DNA of 64,000 bases, taken from the NCBI RefSeq assembly GCF_003813865.1, contig NZ_RMVG01000015.1:60513-124512 (forward strand), read 5' to 3'. Positions within the stretch are counted from its first letter, which is position 1; the number at the start of each line of letters is the position of its first letter. The position numbers and the translations under genes were made by a program. The stretch is from Candidatus Pantoea deserta (GTDB lineage: Bacteria; Pseudomonadota; Gammaproteobacteria; Enterobacterales; Enterobacteriaceae). The notes under the pieces were generated by a model. The model did not search any database. It was not told where the DNA came from and saw only the letters and a list, made by a program, of their open reading frames with translations. Below are positions 36,078 through 44,793 of the stretch, piece after piece.

Positions 36078-36463
36078 TATCTTTCTTCTTTATCAATCAG
36101 CTCCATTGCGAAGCTATGCAAAATAGCAGTCCTCTTTCGGACTTATTTGATGAAGGTCAATAAGGCAGTGCTTAATAAAGCTTTTTTAAATTCTGTTTAA
36201 CACTCTTTAGGTAGAGTGCGAGCGGGGTGGCGTTTTTTTCAGCAGGTAAAAAGAAACCTGTTGTCTTATGAAATACGATGTTAATTGTGGATAAGGAATC
36301 GTTCTCATTTACAGCGACAGGGCAGGCGCAGCGGGCAATGGCAGCATAATTTGTATAGTGTTTTTTTTGCGCTGCGCGAGGCAAGAGCGCAAAATTGGTC
36401 CACGCAGCGCCTGATGTTCAGCAGCGCATGATTTACATTCTTGTTAACGACGGGTAGACATTC
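36078..36463. promoter_or_regulatory. fdoG / fdhD divergent control region
   Basis: This 386-base gap has no convincing gene. At 36147-36160, TTGATGAAGGTCAA matches an FNR/CRP-like dyad (TTGAT, 4-base gap, GTCAA; one change from TTGATN4ATCAA) about 70 bases upstream of fdoG. A 9-base inverted repeat TTTTGCGCT / AGCGCAAAA lies at 36365-36394, nearer fdhD. The left part is AT-rich. FNR control of fdoG is an inference. Confidence 0.5.
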
Positions 36464-37288
36464 TTGAAATCCCTATCTCAACCTTCAGGCGAAAATTTAA
36501 CATTTCAGGACGGGATCAGCGAAGCGCTGGTATGGCAGCGCGCTAGCTTAACGCAGCCTCAGTCTGACTGGCTGGCGGATGAAGTCCCGGTGGCGCTGGT
36601 TTACAACGGTATCTCCCATGTGGTGATGATGACGACGCCAAAAGATCTGGAGGCGTTCGCCATCGGCTTTTCTCTGTCGGAAGGCATTATTGACGCGCCG
36701 GGCGACATTTTCGGCCTGGACGTGGTGCCTGGCTGTAACGGTATTGAAGTGCAGATCGAGCTTTCCAGTCGGCGCTTTATGGCGCTGAAAGAGCAGCGCC
36801 GCGCGCTGGCAGGGCGTACCGGCTGCGGCGTATGCGGGGTGGAGCAGCTGGAGCAGATCGGCAAGCCGGTACAGCCGCTGCCCTTTACGCAGACCTTCGA
36901 TCTGGCGCAGCTGGATCGCGGCTTAGGCCAGTTAAAAAGCTTTCAGCCTGTAGGCCAGCAGACCGGCTGCACCCATGCGGCGGCCTGGATACGTCCGGAC
37001 GGCGAACTGGCGGGCGGCTGCGAAGATGTGGGGCGGCACGTCGCGCTCGATAAGCTGCTCGGCTATCGCAGTCGCGCCAGCTGGGGCGACGGGGCCGTAC
37101 TGGTCTCCAGCCGCGCCAGCTATGAAATGGTGCAAAAGTCCGCCATGTGCGGCGTAGAGATCCTGTTTGCGGTGTCGGCGGCCACGCGTCTCGCTGTCGA
37201 GGTGGCGCAGCGTTGCAACCTGACGCTGGTCGGCTTCAGTAAACCGGGACGCGCCACGGTGTATACGCATCCGCAGCGGCTGCGCTGA
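36464..37288 (+). CDS. fdhD: Formate dehydrogenase sulfurtransferase FdhD
   Basis: The 274-residue protein delivers sulfur from IscS to the molybdenum cofactor of formate dehydrogenases, a step needed for their activity. The active CxxC lies in [13 protein letters not shown] at about residues 121-133. [15 protein letters not shown] and [14 protein letters not shown] are typical blocks. It is divergent from fdoG as in E. coli. The apparent start is TTG 36464; no upstream in-frame ATG is seen, and the next ATG would remove over 50 residues. Weak initiation or a different rare start is possible. Confidence 0.94.
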   Translation: MKSLSQPSGENLTFQDGISEALVWQRASLTQPQSDWLADEVPVALVYNGISHVVMMTTPKDLEAFAIGFSLSEGIIDAPGDIFGLDVVPGCNGIEVQIELSSRRFMALKEQRRALAGRTGCGVCGVEQLEQIGKPVQPLPFTQTFDLAQLDRGLGQLKSFQPVGQQTGCTHAAAWIRPDGELAGGCEDVGRHVALDKLLGYRSRASWGDGAVLVSSRASYEMVQKSAMCGVEILFAVSAATRLAVEVAQRCNLTLVGFSKPGRATVYTHPQRLR

Positions 37289-37378
37289 GCCGGGTTTAGT
37301 GCCGGTGGGCTGTAAAAACAACGGTTTGCTTATGCCGGATTTCGCTATTCCTTATGTTTAATGGGGCATTGATTACCC

Positions 37379-37406
37379 TTTTCCGGATCATGAATTTAAC
37401 TATAAT
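37379..37406 (+). promoter_or_regulatory. Probable sodA promoter
   Basis: TATAAT (37401-37406) is preceded by TTTTCC (37379-37384) at 16 bases, 66 bases upstream of sodA. The -10 is perfect and the -35 poor, as expected for an activator-dependent promoter. No convincing Fur or SoxS box was identified by eye. Confidence 0.55.
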
Positions 37407-37471
37407 GGTTCGACTGCTTACGCGGCGCGCCCCTGGCGTTGCCGCCCAAATATGATATGGAGAGGAAGAAC

Positions 37472-38089
<618 letters not shown>

Positions 38090-38108
38090 TCGTCTTATCC
38101 AGTAAGAC

Positions 38109-38140
38109 AAAAAACCGGCGCATCGCTTCGCCGGTTTTTT
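38109..38140 (+). terminator. Rho-independent terminator of sodA
   Basis: Stem AAAAAACCGGCG / CGCCGGTTTTTT with an 8-base loop, followed by further T, begins 20 bases after the sodA stop. Confidence 0.92.
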
Positions 38141-38273
38141 TATTGCTTAAAATCCTTTTATTAAACCGCAGTTAAACATTCGTGCAGTTCGTATTTTACC
38201 TTTTACCACATTAATCAACCGTTGAGCTTTGCCCCGGTAGGCTTAGTAACATTCCACCAGAGGATGTTACATC

Positions 38274-39236
38274 GTGTCCATTATAACTACGCACTCGCCG
38301 GCCACAGAGTCGTCGGCTTCGCTGTTTTTGCAGTTAATCAGCGGCAAATATATTCCGAATAAACTGTGGTTGAGTAAAAATTTCCGTGTGAAATTTGCCT
38401 TAAGATCGCTGGCGTTTCCCGTTACGACGCTGAGCTATTTACGCCAGCTGTCGAGGCTCCCCGATTTAGCCCAGGTAATGAGCGTACAGGGGCTATTACC
38501 TGCGAAACCGCATCGCCCCTATTTGCGCGCCGGAATGAGCGTCGCCGAGCGCGCGCAGGCCATTCTCGATCACTACCAGCAGGTAGCTGCCTTGCAGAAT
38601 ATCAGGCTACGCCAGCTGCTACAAAGTGCCGGCGAAAACCTGCTGGCGACGCTGCGCGGTAAAAACGAGGAGTGCTTTGCGCTTTTCTCCTGTCCGGGGC
38701 GTTTTGATCGCGAGGGGGAAATAACGCTGGTGCTGCGCTATCAGGAGGCGACAATTGCCTCGCTCTCTTTTTCGTTAATTAATGAGAGTAAACAGCGCAC
38801 CTTATTAATTGGCGGATTGCAGGGGCCGCGTAAGCATATTTCAAATGAGGTGATCCGCGAAGCGACCAAAGCCGCGCACGGTCTGTTTCCTAAACGTATC
38901 CTGATGGAGGCGGTTTTTATTCTGGCGCGGCAGTGCGCCGTGGAAAACATCGTTGCCGTCGGCGATGCGACCCATGTGTTTCGCAGCCTGCGCTATCGCC
39001 ACAGCAAAAGCGATCACTTCTTTGCCAGTTATAGCGAGTTCTGGATCTCGCTCGGCGGAACAGAGCGTCAGGATGGGCTGTTTCAGCTACCGCTCAGCGT
39101 GCCGCGTAAAGCGCTGGAGGAGATCGCCAGCAAGAAACGCGCGGAGTATCGCCGACGTTATGCGCTGCTGGACGCGCTGACAGAGCAGATGTTAACCGCT
39201 GCTGGCCAGCGCGCGGCGGATCAGGCGGCTGCCTGA
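38274..39236 (+). CDS. VirK/YbjX-family (DUF535) protein
   Basis: The 320-residue protein resembles VirK of Shigella/Salmonella and YbjX of E. coli. Blocks such as RPYLRAGMSVAERAQAILDHY, IGGLQGPRKHISNEVIREATKAAHG and GDATHVFRSLRYRHSKSDHFF are recognisable. The family has been linked to virulence, outer-membrane maturation and resistance to cationic peptides, but its biochemical role is unknown. It has no clear signal peptide. It starts at GTG 38274 after an AGAGGA box. The flanking AT content is higher than its neighbours'. Convergent with yibL. Confidence 0.82.
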   Translation: MSIITTHSPATESSASLFLQLISGKYIPNKLWLSKNFRVKFALRSLAFPVTTLSYLRQLSRLPDLAQVMSVQGLLPAKPHRPYLRAGMSVAERAQAILDHYQQVAALQNIRLRQLLQSAGENLLATLRGKNEECFALFSCPGRFDREGEITLVLRYQEATIASLSFSLINESKQRTLLIGGLQGPRKHISNEVIREATKAAHGLFPKRILMEAVFILARQCAVENIVAVGDATHVFRSLRYRHSKSDHFFASYSEFWISLGGTERQDGLFQLPLSVPRKALEEIASKKRAEYRRRYALLDALTEQMLTAAGQRAADQAAA

Positions 39237-39246
39237 TCCTGGGGGG

Positions 39247-39609
39247 TCAGAACGGCTTTTTCGCGAAGCCGGTCATGACTTTCAGACCCATCTCGCGACC
39301 CAGCGCCGTCATCGGGTGCACCACGACCAGGCCGCGCACGCTTTTCTTCAGCGTGCCCATGTCGGCCTGCTCTTTGCGGGTGATTTCACGGCTGAACGGC
39401 AGGTCCATCAGCTTCTGCGCTTCTTTGCTCAGTTTGTCGTCGAGCTTGTCGCGCAGACGTTCGATTTCGGTAACCAGCGCCTCTTTCTCTTTCAGCAGCG
39501 CGCCCAGTTTCTCAGCGTCGCCCGCTTCCAGCAGCTGCGGCTCTTTACGGTTCAGGGCGTCCAGCTGATCGCTCAGACGCTTAATTTCGGCTTTTTCTTG
39601 CTCTTTCAT
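39247..39609 (-). CDS. yibL: YibL, ribosome-associated DUF2810 protein
   Basis: The 120-residue protein matches E. coli YibL. The N-terminal ~75 residues are a charged heptad-rich helix ([18 protein letters not shown] and following), likely a coiled coil. A conserved tail with [21 protein letters not shown] follows. E. coli YibL co-purifies with ribosomes, but its role is not known. It sits downstream of mtlR as in E. coli. The 88-base gap from mtlR suggests possible separate expression. Confidence 0.93.
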   Translation of the reverse strand: MKEQEKAEIKRLSDQLDALNRKEPQLLEAGDAEKLGALLKEKEALVTEIERLRDKLDDKLSKEAQKLMDLPFSREITRKEQADMGTLKKSVRGLVVVHPMTALGREMGLKVMTGFAKKPF

Positions 39610-39697
39610 GGCGGAAACTCGTAGTGGAAAACAGGCAAAGGATACACGAAAAGTCGCGCGGATACGCGTTCATCCGCAGAGAAGGGCGCGCCTGGCC

Positions 39698-40246
39698 TTA
39701 GCTGCCAGGACGTTTAAACGCCTGTTTCAGGCTGATTCGTGAGATCAATTCAGTCAGGGAAAGCACCATGGTCGAGCGTACCATTTGCAGATAGCGCTGC
39801 TGCTGCATGGCGCGCAGCTCGGCGTCGTCAGGGTGAAAATCCGGCTGCGGCGGCCAGGCGGCCACGCAGTGCAGTTCGCGAAAGGGACCGAGGATCTCGT
39901 CGTCCGTAAAGCGATAGTCGCCCTGATCGTGGTTAAGCTCTTCGCGCAGCGCCAGCAGCAGCTCGCAATCTTCATACTCGTGGCGGCTGATAACCCCCAG
40001 GCCGTAAATCAGCTTAAGACGCACCGGCAGCTCACCAAGAGGCCCATCGCCCAGTAACAGCGGCTCTACCGCATATTTCACCGCATAGTCGTCTTTGCGA
40101 AATACCTGTAATACCAGCAGATTGACCGCTTCGGCCAACAGCTCTACGGCGGCGATCAGAAAGCTTCTCACCGAGCGACCGGCGTTGAGGCGCTCCAGCA
40201 CCCGGTTTTCAAAAGCCTGCTTTTCTTCCATTGTCGCCTGCAACAT
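39698..40246 (-). CDS. mtlR: Mannitol operon repressor MtlR
   Basis: The 182-residue protein matches E. coli MtlR (195 aa) from MEEKQAFENRVLERLNAG onward, with VLQVFRKDDYAVKYAVEPLL and the C-terminal STMVLSLTELISRISLKQAF. It represses the mtl operon and does not have a classical DNA-binding domain. ATG 40246 is the conservative start. A GTG at 40306, just after the mtlD stop with an AAGAGA box, would give a 202-residue form closer to the E. coli N-terminal extension. Confidence 0.93.
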   Translation of the reverse strand: MLQATMEEKQAFENRVLERLNAGRSVRSFLIAAVELLAEAVNLLVLQVFRKDDYAVKYAVEPLLLGDGPLGELPVRLKLIYGLGVISRHEYEDCELLLALREELNHDQGDYRFTDDEILGPFRELHCVAAWPPQPDFHPDDAELRAMQQQRYLQMVRSTMVLSLTELISRISLKQAFKRPGS

Positions 40247-40313
40247 TCCACTACCGTCAACGGGCGCAGCCTGACCGCGCCCGTACCACTTTTGCGTGAC
40301 TGGCACGCGTCTC

Positions 40314-41462
40314 TTATGCCATTGCGTTGTAGGCGCTAACCGCTGCGGCCACGACGTCGCTGTTGGCATCCAGACCGGACACCTGCGCCAGCGTGGCCTG
40401 CGGACCTTTCTCATTCAGCAGCGCTTCCAGCTCCTGGGCCTGCGGATCCTGCGCGCTGCGGTAGCGCATCGCGGCCGCGATGCCCTGCACCAGATTCGCG
40501 TTAGGCAGCTGGTACTCCAGCGTTCCCAGCGTCGGCTTGATCAGGCGATCGCCTGCGCTCAACTTACGCAGCGGCTGGCGGCCAACGCGTTCGACATCAT
40601 CTTTCAGATAGGGGTTCTCAAAGCGGCCAAGAATTTTCTCGATATAGGCGGCGTGCTTGTCGGCGTCAAAGCCGTAGCGCTTGATCAATACCGCTCCGCT
40701 CTCTTGCATTGCGCCTTTTACCACCGCACGGATTTTCTCGTCCAGAATGGCGTCGCGAATGGTCTGATGACCCGCCAGCTGGCCGAGGTAAGCGGTAATG
40801 GCGTGGCCGGTATTTAGGGTAAAGAGTTTGCGCTCGACGAACGCCATCAGGTTATCGGTCAGCTCCATGCCCGCAATAGTGGGCAGCTCGCCTTTGAACT
40901 GGGTTTTATCAACGATCCACTCGCTGAAGGTTTCTACCGTGACTTCCAGCGGATCCTTGCTGCCCGCCTCAGAGGGCGGCACGATGCGGTCTACCGCCGA
41001 GTCGACGAAGCCGACGTGCTGTTCGATCCAGGTATGATACTGTTCAGGCAGCGCTTTCAGCACGTGCTGCTTTAGCTGGCTGGTGCCGCGCACCATGTTT
41101 TCACAGGCAATAATATTCAGCGGCTGGGTATTGCCGTTGTCATGGCGCTGCGCCAGACCTTTCGCCAGGCTGCCTGCGATGCGCTCAAGAATTTGCGGGC
41201 CTACCGCCGTGGTCACCAGATCGACCTCCGCCACCAGCGTCACGATCTCATCGCTGGTGCTGTTGACCGCGCTGACGCCGGTTACGATGTCTACTTTCGC
41301 CTGCTCGCCAACCACATGAACGGGATACTCATGACGCGCGTTCAGTGCGTCCAGCACCACCTGATTGACATCGGCAAAGACCAGCTCAATGCCTGCATCC
41401 GCCAGCAGCTTGCCGATGAAACCACGACCGATATTACCTGCTCCAAAATGTAACGCTTTCAT
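40314..41462 (-). CDS. mtlD: Mannitol-1-phosphate 5-dehydrogenase
   Basis: The 382-residue long-chain polyol dehydrogenase converts mannitol 1-phosphate to fructose 6-phosphate with NAD+. The N terminus [17 protein letters not shown] is the dinucleotide-binding motif and sets ATG 41462 rather than the upstream in-frame codon. The catalytic Lys region is near [19 protein letters not shown]. Length equals E. coli MtlD. It is second in mtlADR, separated from mtlA by a hairpin-containing spacer. Confidence 0.97.
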   Translation of the reverse strand: MKALHFGAGNIGRGFIGKLLADAGIELVFADVNQVVLDALNARHEYPVHVVGEQAKVDIVTGVSAVNSTSDEIVTLVAEVDLVTTAVGPQILERIAGSLAKGLAQRHDNGNTQPLNIIACENMVRGTSQLKQHVLKALPEQYHTWIEQHVGFVDSAVDRIVPPSEAGSKDPLEVTVETFSEWIVDKTQFKGELPTIAGMELTDNLMAFVERKLFTLNTGHAITAYLGQLAGHQTIRDAILDEKIRAVVKGAMQESGAVLIKRYGFDADKHAAYIEKILGRFENPYLKDDVERVGRQPLRKLSAGDRLIKPTLGTLEYQLPNANLVQGIAAAMRYRSAQDPQAQELEALLNEKGPQATLAQVSGLDANSDVVAAAVSAYNAMA

Positions 41463-41488
41463 AATATTGACCCATATCAAATGACGAT

Positions 41489-41535
41489 GGGGCGGGCATA
41501 TCCGCCCCGCAAATCGGGACGGGCATACCCGCCCC
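41489..41535. repeat. Two tandem GC hairpins between mtlA and mtlD
   Basis: Two near-copies of one hairpin unit lie in tandem: GGGGCGG-GCATAT-CCGCCCC (41489-41508) and GGGACGGG-CATA-CCCGCCCC (41516-41535). They fill most of the mtlA-mtlD spacer. Such intercistronic REP-like units usually protect upstream mRNA or attenuate readthrough. Confidence 0.7.
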
Positions 41536-41556
41536 AGGGAAAATCATGCAGGACGT

Positions 41557-43491
41557 TTAGGCGGTAGCCGGGCTGCCTGACAGCAGATCCAGGACTTCCT
41601 GCACGCTGGTGGTGTGCGCCAGCTTCTCAATCACGCTTTCGTCGTCCAGCGCGTTGGTCAGGCTGGTAATGACCTGAATATGTTCGTTGTTACGCGCCGC
41701 AATACCGATGACCAGACGCGCCACGTCATCCGCGTCTTCGCCGAACAGCACGCCCTGTGGATACTGACAGAACACTACGCCGGTTTTCAATACGCGATCT
41801 TTCGCTTCCACCGTCCCGTGCGGCACGGCGATAGATTCGCCGAGGTAGGTTGGCGTGAGCTGTTCGCGCGCCAGCATCGCGTCGACATATTCCGGCTGAA
41901 CGTAGCCGCCTTTTACCAGTTGCTCGCCGGCAAAGCGAATCGCCTGCTCTTTGTTGCTGGCGGTCAGGCCGAGGAAGACGTTGTCCGCGCCCAGTTTGAA
42001 CAGATGGGCGCCGCTGTTATCGTAGCTGTCCGCCAGCGCGCTCTGTACGGTTTCGCGGTGCGCTTCGCTGCGGTTCGCGGCAACCAGACGCTCAGTCAGG
42101 TTGGTGTAGAGCGCGCTGTCGAGGAAGTTATTCAGCGAGATATGCTGCGCCTGCGGCGCCTGACGCATTGCGCGCTCGGTAAGATCGCGATGAGTAATCA
42201 CCAGGTCAACATCGCCCGGCAGCGAGTTAATCGCGCTATTGGTTACCGACACGTTGCCTAAACCGGCATCCTGCACTTTCTTACGCAACACGCCAGCGCC
42301 CATTGCGCTGGAACCCATACCGGCGTCGCAGGCGACAATGATTTTACGCACGTGGCTGACGTCAACGCTGTTCGCATCGGCAACGGCTGGCGCGCCGGCG
42401 ACAGCCTGACCTTTCGACTGCGCTTTCATATCCTGCATACGCTTAGTCGCGGCCTCAATGTCATCATCTTCTTTCACTTTGCTGGTTTTCAGCAGCACGG
42501 AAGCGACCACGAATGAAACGGCAAAGGCGGCGACGATGGCGGTGATATTGGCAAAGTAGGTGCCTTTCGGCGTCATTGCCAGAACGGCCAGGATTGAACC
42601 CGGCGAGGCCGGAGAGACCAGGCCGCCATGCAGCAGCGTCAGCGTAAATACGCCGGTCATACCGCCGAGGATAACCGCCAGCAGCAGACGCGGCGCCATC
42701 AGGACATACGGGAAGTAGATTTCGTGAATCCCGCCGAGGAAGTGGATGATCGCGGCGCCGCCCGCAGATTGTCTCGCGCTGCCGCGGCCAAAGATCATAT
42801 AGGCCACCAGCACGCCCATACCTGGGCCTGGGTTCGCTTCGATCAGGAAGAAGATGGATTTGCCTGCTTCGCTGGCCTGCTGGATGCCCAGCGGCGAGAA
42901 GATGCCGTGGTTGATGGCATTATTGAGGAACAGGATTTTCGCCGGTTCAACAAAGATAGAGGTCAGCGGCAGCAGGTTGTTCTGCACCATCAGGTTCACG
43001 CCTGCGGCAAGGATATGCGACAGAGCTTCCACCAGCGGACCGATAGCCATGAAGGCGATCAGGGCCAGCACCATGCCGATAATACCGGCAGAGAAGTTGT
43101 TAACCAGCATCTCGAAGCCGCTTTTGATCTTGCCGTCGATCGCGCGGTCGAAAGATTTAATCGCCCAGCCGCCCAGCGGACCGGCAATCATTGCGCCGAG
43201 GAACATCGGCATATCGGCGCCGACAATCACGCCCATAGTGGTAATCGCGCCGACCACGCCGCCGCGATCGCCGCCGACCAGACGCCCGCCGGTGAAACCG
43301 ATCAGCAGCGGCAGCAGATAGGTGATCATCGGCCCGACCAGCTTGGCCAGCGTTTCGTTTGGAATCCATCCGGTTGGGATGAACAGTGCAGTAATGATAC
43401 CCCAGGCGATAAACGCACCGATGTTAGGCATCACCATGTTACTCAGAAAGCGGCCAAAGCTCTGGACCTTGACCTTGACTGATGAGGACAT
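41557..43491 (-). CDS. mtlA: Mannitol-specific PTS enzyme IICBA
   Basis: The 644-residue fused permease-kinase imports mannitol as mannitol 1-phosphate. The membrane IIC domain spans residues 1 to ~340 (GAFIAWGIITALFIPTGW; GGIHEIYFPYVLM). The IIB domain carries phospho-Cys388 in IVACDAGMGSS. The IIA domain carries phospho-His558 in IAVPHGTVEAKD. It matches E. coli MtlA (637 aa; Cys384/His554). ATG 43491 (SSSVKVKVQSFGRF) is chosen over the longer open frame. A cluster of CRP sites lies upstream. Confidence 0.98.
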   Translation of the reverse strand: MSSSVKVKVQSFGRFLSNMVMPNIGAFIAWGIITALFIPTGWIPNETLAKLVGPMITYLLPLLIGFTGGRLVGGDRGGVVGAITTMGVIVGADMPMFLGAMIAGPLGGWAIKSFDRAIDGKIKSGFEMLVNNFSAGIIGMVLALIAFMAIGPLVEALSHILAAGVNLMVQNNLLPLTSIFVEPAKILFLNNAINHGIFSPLGIQQASEAGKSIFFLIEANPGPGMGVLVAYMIFGRGSARQSAGGAAIIHFLGGIHEIYFPYVLMAPRLLLAVILGGMTGVFTLTLLHGGLVSPASPGSILAVLAMTPKGTYFANITAIVAAFAVSFVVASVLLKTSKVKEDDDIEAATKRMQDMKAQSKGQAVAGAPAVADANSVDVSHVRKIIVACDAGMGSSAMGAGVLRKKVQDAGLGNVSVTNSAINSLPGDVDLVITHRDLTERAMRQAPQAQHISLNNFLDSALYTNLTERLVAANRSEAHRETVQSALADSYDNSGAHLFKLGADNVFLGLTASNKEQAIRFAGEQLVKGGYVQPEYVDAMLAREQLTPTYLGESIAVPHGTVEAKDRVLKTGVVFCQYPQGVLFGEDADDVARLVIGIAARNNEHIQVITSLTNALDDESVIEKLAHTTSVQEVLDLLSGSPATA

Positions 43492-43633
43492 AAACCCACC
43501 CCTTATCGAGACGCGCTGCAATAAGAGAGCGCGTTTGTTTTTGTTAGGCCAGCGAGGCAGCAAGCCGTCGCTATTACTGTATGCACGCGGACTCTATCAC
43601 GCGAATATGACGCTGCGTAGCGGTCGGATTAAG

Positions 43634-43649
43634 TGTGATCTCGGTCACT
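43634..43649. promoter_or_regulatory. CRP site 1 upstream of mtlA
   Basis: TGTGATCTCGGTCACT matches TGTGAN6TCACA at nine of ten positions. It is the site nearest mtlA (centre about 150 bases upstream of the start codon). Confidence 0.75.
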
Positions 43650-43677
43650 GATTTTTGGTGGGTTCGGGGTGTTTTTT

Positions 43678-43693
43678 AGTGAAGTAGATCACA
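43678..43693. promoter_or_regulatory. CRP site 2 upstream of mtlA
   Basis: AGTGAAGTAGATCACA matches the CRP consensus at nine of ten positions. Its centre is 44 bases from site 1. Confidence 0.75.
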
Positions 43694-43750
43694 GTTCAGA
43701 GGTATAAAAAAGCGCCAGCGCACATTTTTTCAGCAGGAAACCGGGCTAAA

Positions 43751-43766
43751 TGTGATGAAAGTCACT
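43751..43766. promoter_or_regulatory. CRP site 3 upstream of mtlA
   Basis: TGTGATGAAAGTCACT matches the CRP consensus at nine of ten positions. Its centre is 73 bases from site 2. Confidence 0.75.
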
Positions 43767-43794
43767 TTTTATTATGTTCGTTTTGTTTCATATA

Positions 43795-43810
43795 TGTGAC
43801 TAAGATCACA
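43795..43810. promoter_or_regulatory. CRP site 4 upstream of mtlA (perfect)
   Basis: TGTGACTAAGATCACA is a full ten-of-ten match to TGTGAN6TCACA. Its centre is 44 bases from site 3. A lone TCACA at 43839-43843 may mark a fifth, weak site. The rest of the 433-base mtlA-yiaF gap (43492-43924) shows no gene. Confidence 0.8.
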
Positions 43811-43924
43811 AAGAATTTGCGGGTCAAAATGCGTCCGATCACAGTCTGGGGAAGCCTGAGAAAAAACTGAAAAGAGATAAGCGAAGAGAGCAGAGGCAGA
43901 CGGGTCGCCTGCCTCTGAAAGACG

Positions 43925-44641
43925 TTATTGCAAACCGCTCTGAACGGCGGCCTGCGCCTGATTTAATGCCTGCGCGTTAGCGGAAAGGGTGCTCATCAGC
44001 GCGTTATACTGCGTAACCTGATCCTGCGTCGGGAACTGAACGGCGCTGTTATTGAAGGTGACGCGCGTGCCTTGTTGTTGCAGGAAGTCGCCTGCTTCTA
44101 CCGCGCCCTGGCTCAACGCCTGAAGTTTCGGCAGCAAAGGCACCAGTTGATTTGCGGGCTGCGTGACGACTTTGTCGTAAACGCCGTCATAGACCTTCTT
44201 CAGATCCTCTTCCTGCTTGAGCGCGGCTTTGCTGCTGTCCGCCTGCATTTTAGCGCTCTCCAGCTGCTGCGTGACAATTACCAGCGCGCCGTTTGCCTGG
44301 CGCAGCGATTCGCGGCGCGTCAGATAATCCTGGGGGACGTGAATCGCCGACAGCTCATCCACAACCGGACGCATTCCCTGGTCTACCGCTTTATTCACCT
44401 GCTGCGAAAAGCCGTAAATAATGGCGTAATCGCCCGCGTATTTGCCAAAGTTCTGCTTCTGGTTTTCGCTCAGGCTTGGCAGGTGCTCGCCGCTGCGCAT
44501 CACGGTATTTTGCAAAAAATCGATAAAGGCTTTGCGCTGATCGCCCTCTTTATCGCCGCATGCAGTGAGGCTAAACATCAGCAACGCGGCACTGAACAGC
44601 ATGCCGGTGCGCATCCAGACGCGAGAAATTCCTGAAGCCAT
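43925..44641 (-). CDS. yiaF: Lipoprotein YiaF (DUF3053)
   Basis: The 238-residue protein starts with a lipoprotein signal; the lipobox LTAC places the lipid on Cys28. KEGDQRKAFIDFLQNTVMRSGE directly follows, a block shared with E. coli YiaF. The rest is mainly helical and polar (VDELSAIHVPQDYLTRRESL; QLESAKMQADSSKAALKQ). It is probably tethered to a membrane and faces the periplasm. Function is unknown. The open frame reaches 44719, but ATG 44641 gives the right signal peptide. It is monocistronic between ppc and the mtl promoter. Confidence 0.9.
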   Translation of the reverse strand: MASGISRVWMRTGMLFSAALLMFSLTACGDKEGDQRKAFIDFLQNTVMRSGEHLPSLSENQKQNFGKYAGDYAIIYGFSQQVNKAVDQGMRPVVDELSAIHVPQDYLTRRESLRQANGALVIVTQQLESAKMQADSSKAALKQEEDLKKVYDGVYDKVVTQPANQLVPLLPKLQALSQGAVEAGDFLQQQGTRVTFNNSAVQFPTQDQVTQYNALMSTLSANAQALNQAQAAVQSGLQ

Positions 44642-44710
44642 AAGGGCAACTCCTGTAAATGAAAATAGGTCGAACCGAGGAATGGTCCTAAAGAATAGAG
44701 CAAAGTAGCC

Positions 44711-44780
44711 GCCAGGCACAACGCCTGCGCGCGTGAAACACGCGCGGCGCAGCAGGTATCCGGGCAGGGACCTGCCCGGA
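44711..44780 (-). repeat. Cluster of three hairpins after ppc
   Basis: Three inverted repeats follow the ppc stop: TCCGGGCAGG-GA-CCTGCCCGGA (44759-44780), GCGCGTG-AAA-CACGCGC (44729-44745) and CAGGC-GTTGT-GCCTG (about 44711-44727). None has a clear U-run. Together they probably stop or protect the ppc transcript. Confidence 0.55.
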
Positions 44781-44793
44781 TGAGAAAGCCGGA

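Noticed and set aside
36172..36384. 70-codon minus-strand frame between fdoG and fdhD
   Set aside because: It lies in the AT-rich promoter region, has no good ribosome-binding site and its translation resembles no protein; the gap is better explained as divergent control DNA.
43828..43843. Fifth CRP site upstream of mtlA
   Set aside because: TCACA is present but the partner half-site at the right spacing does not match; kept only as a possible half-site.
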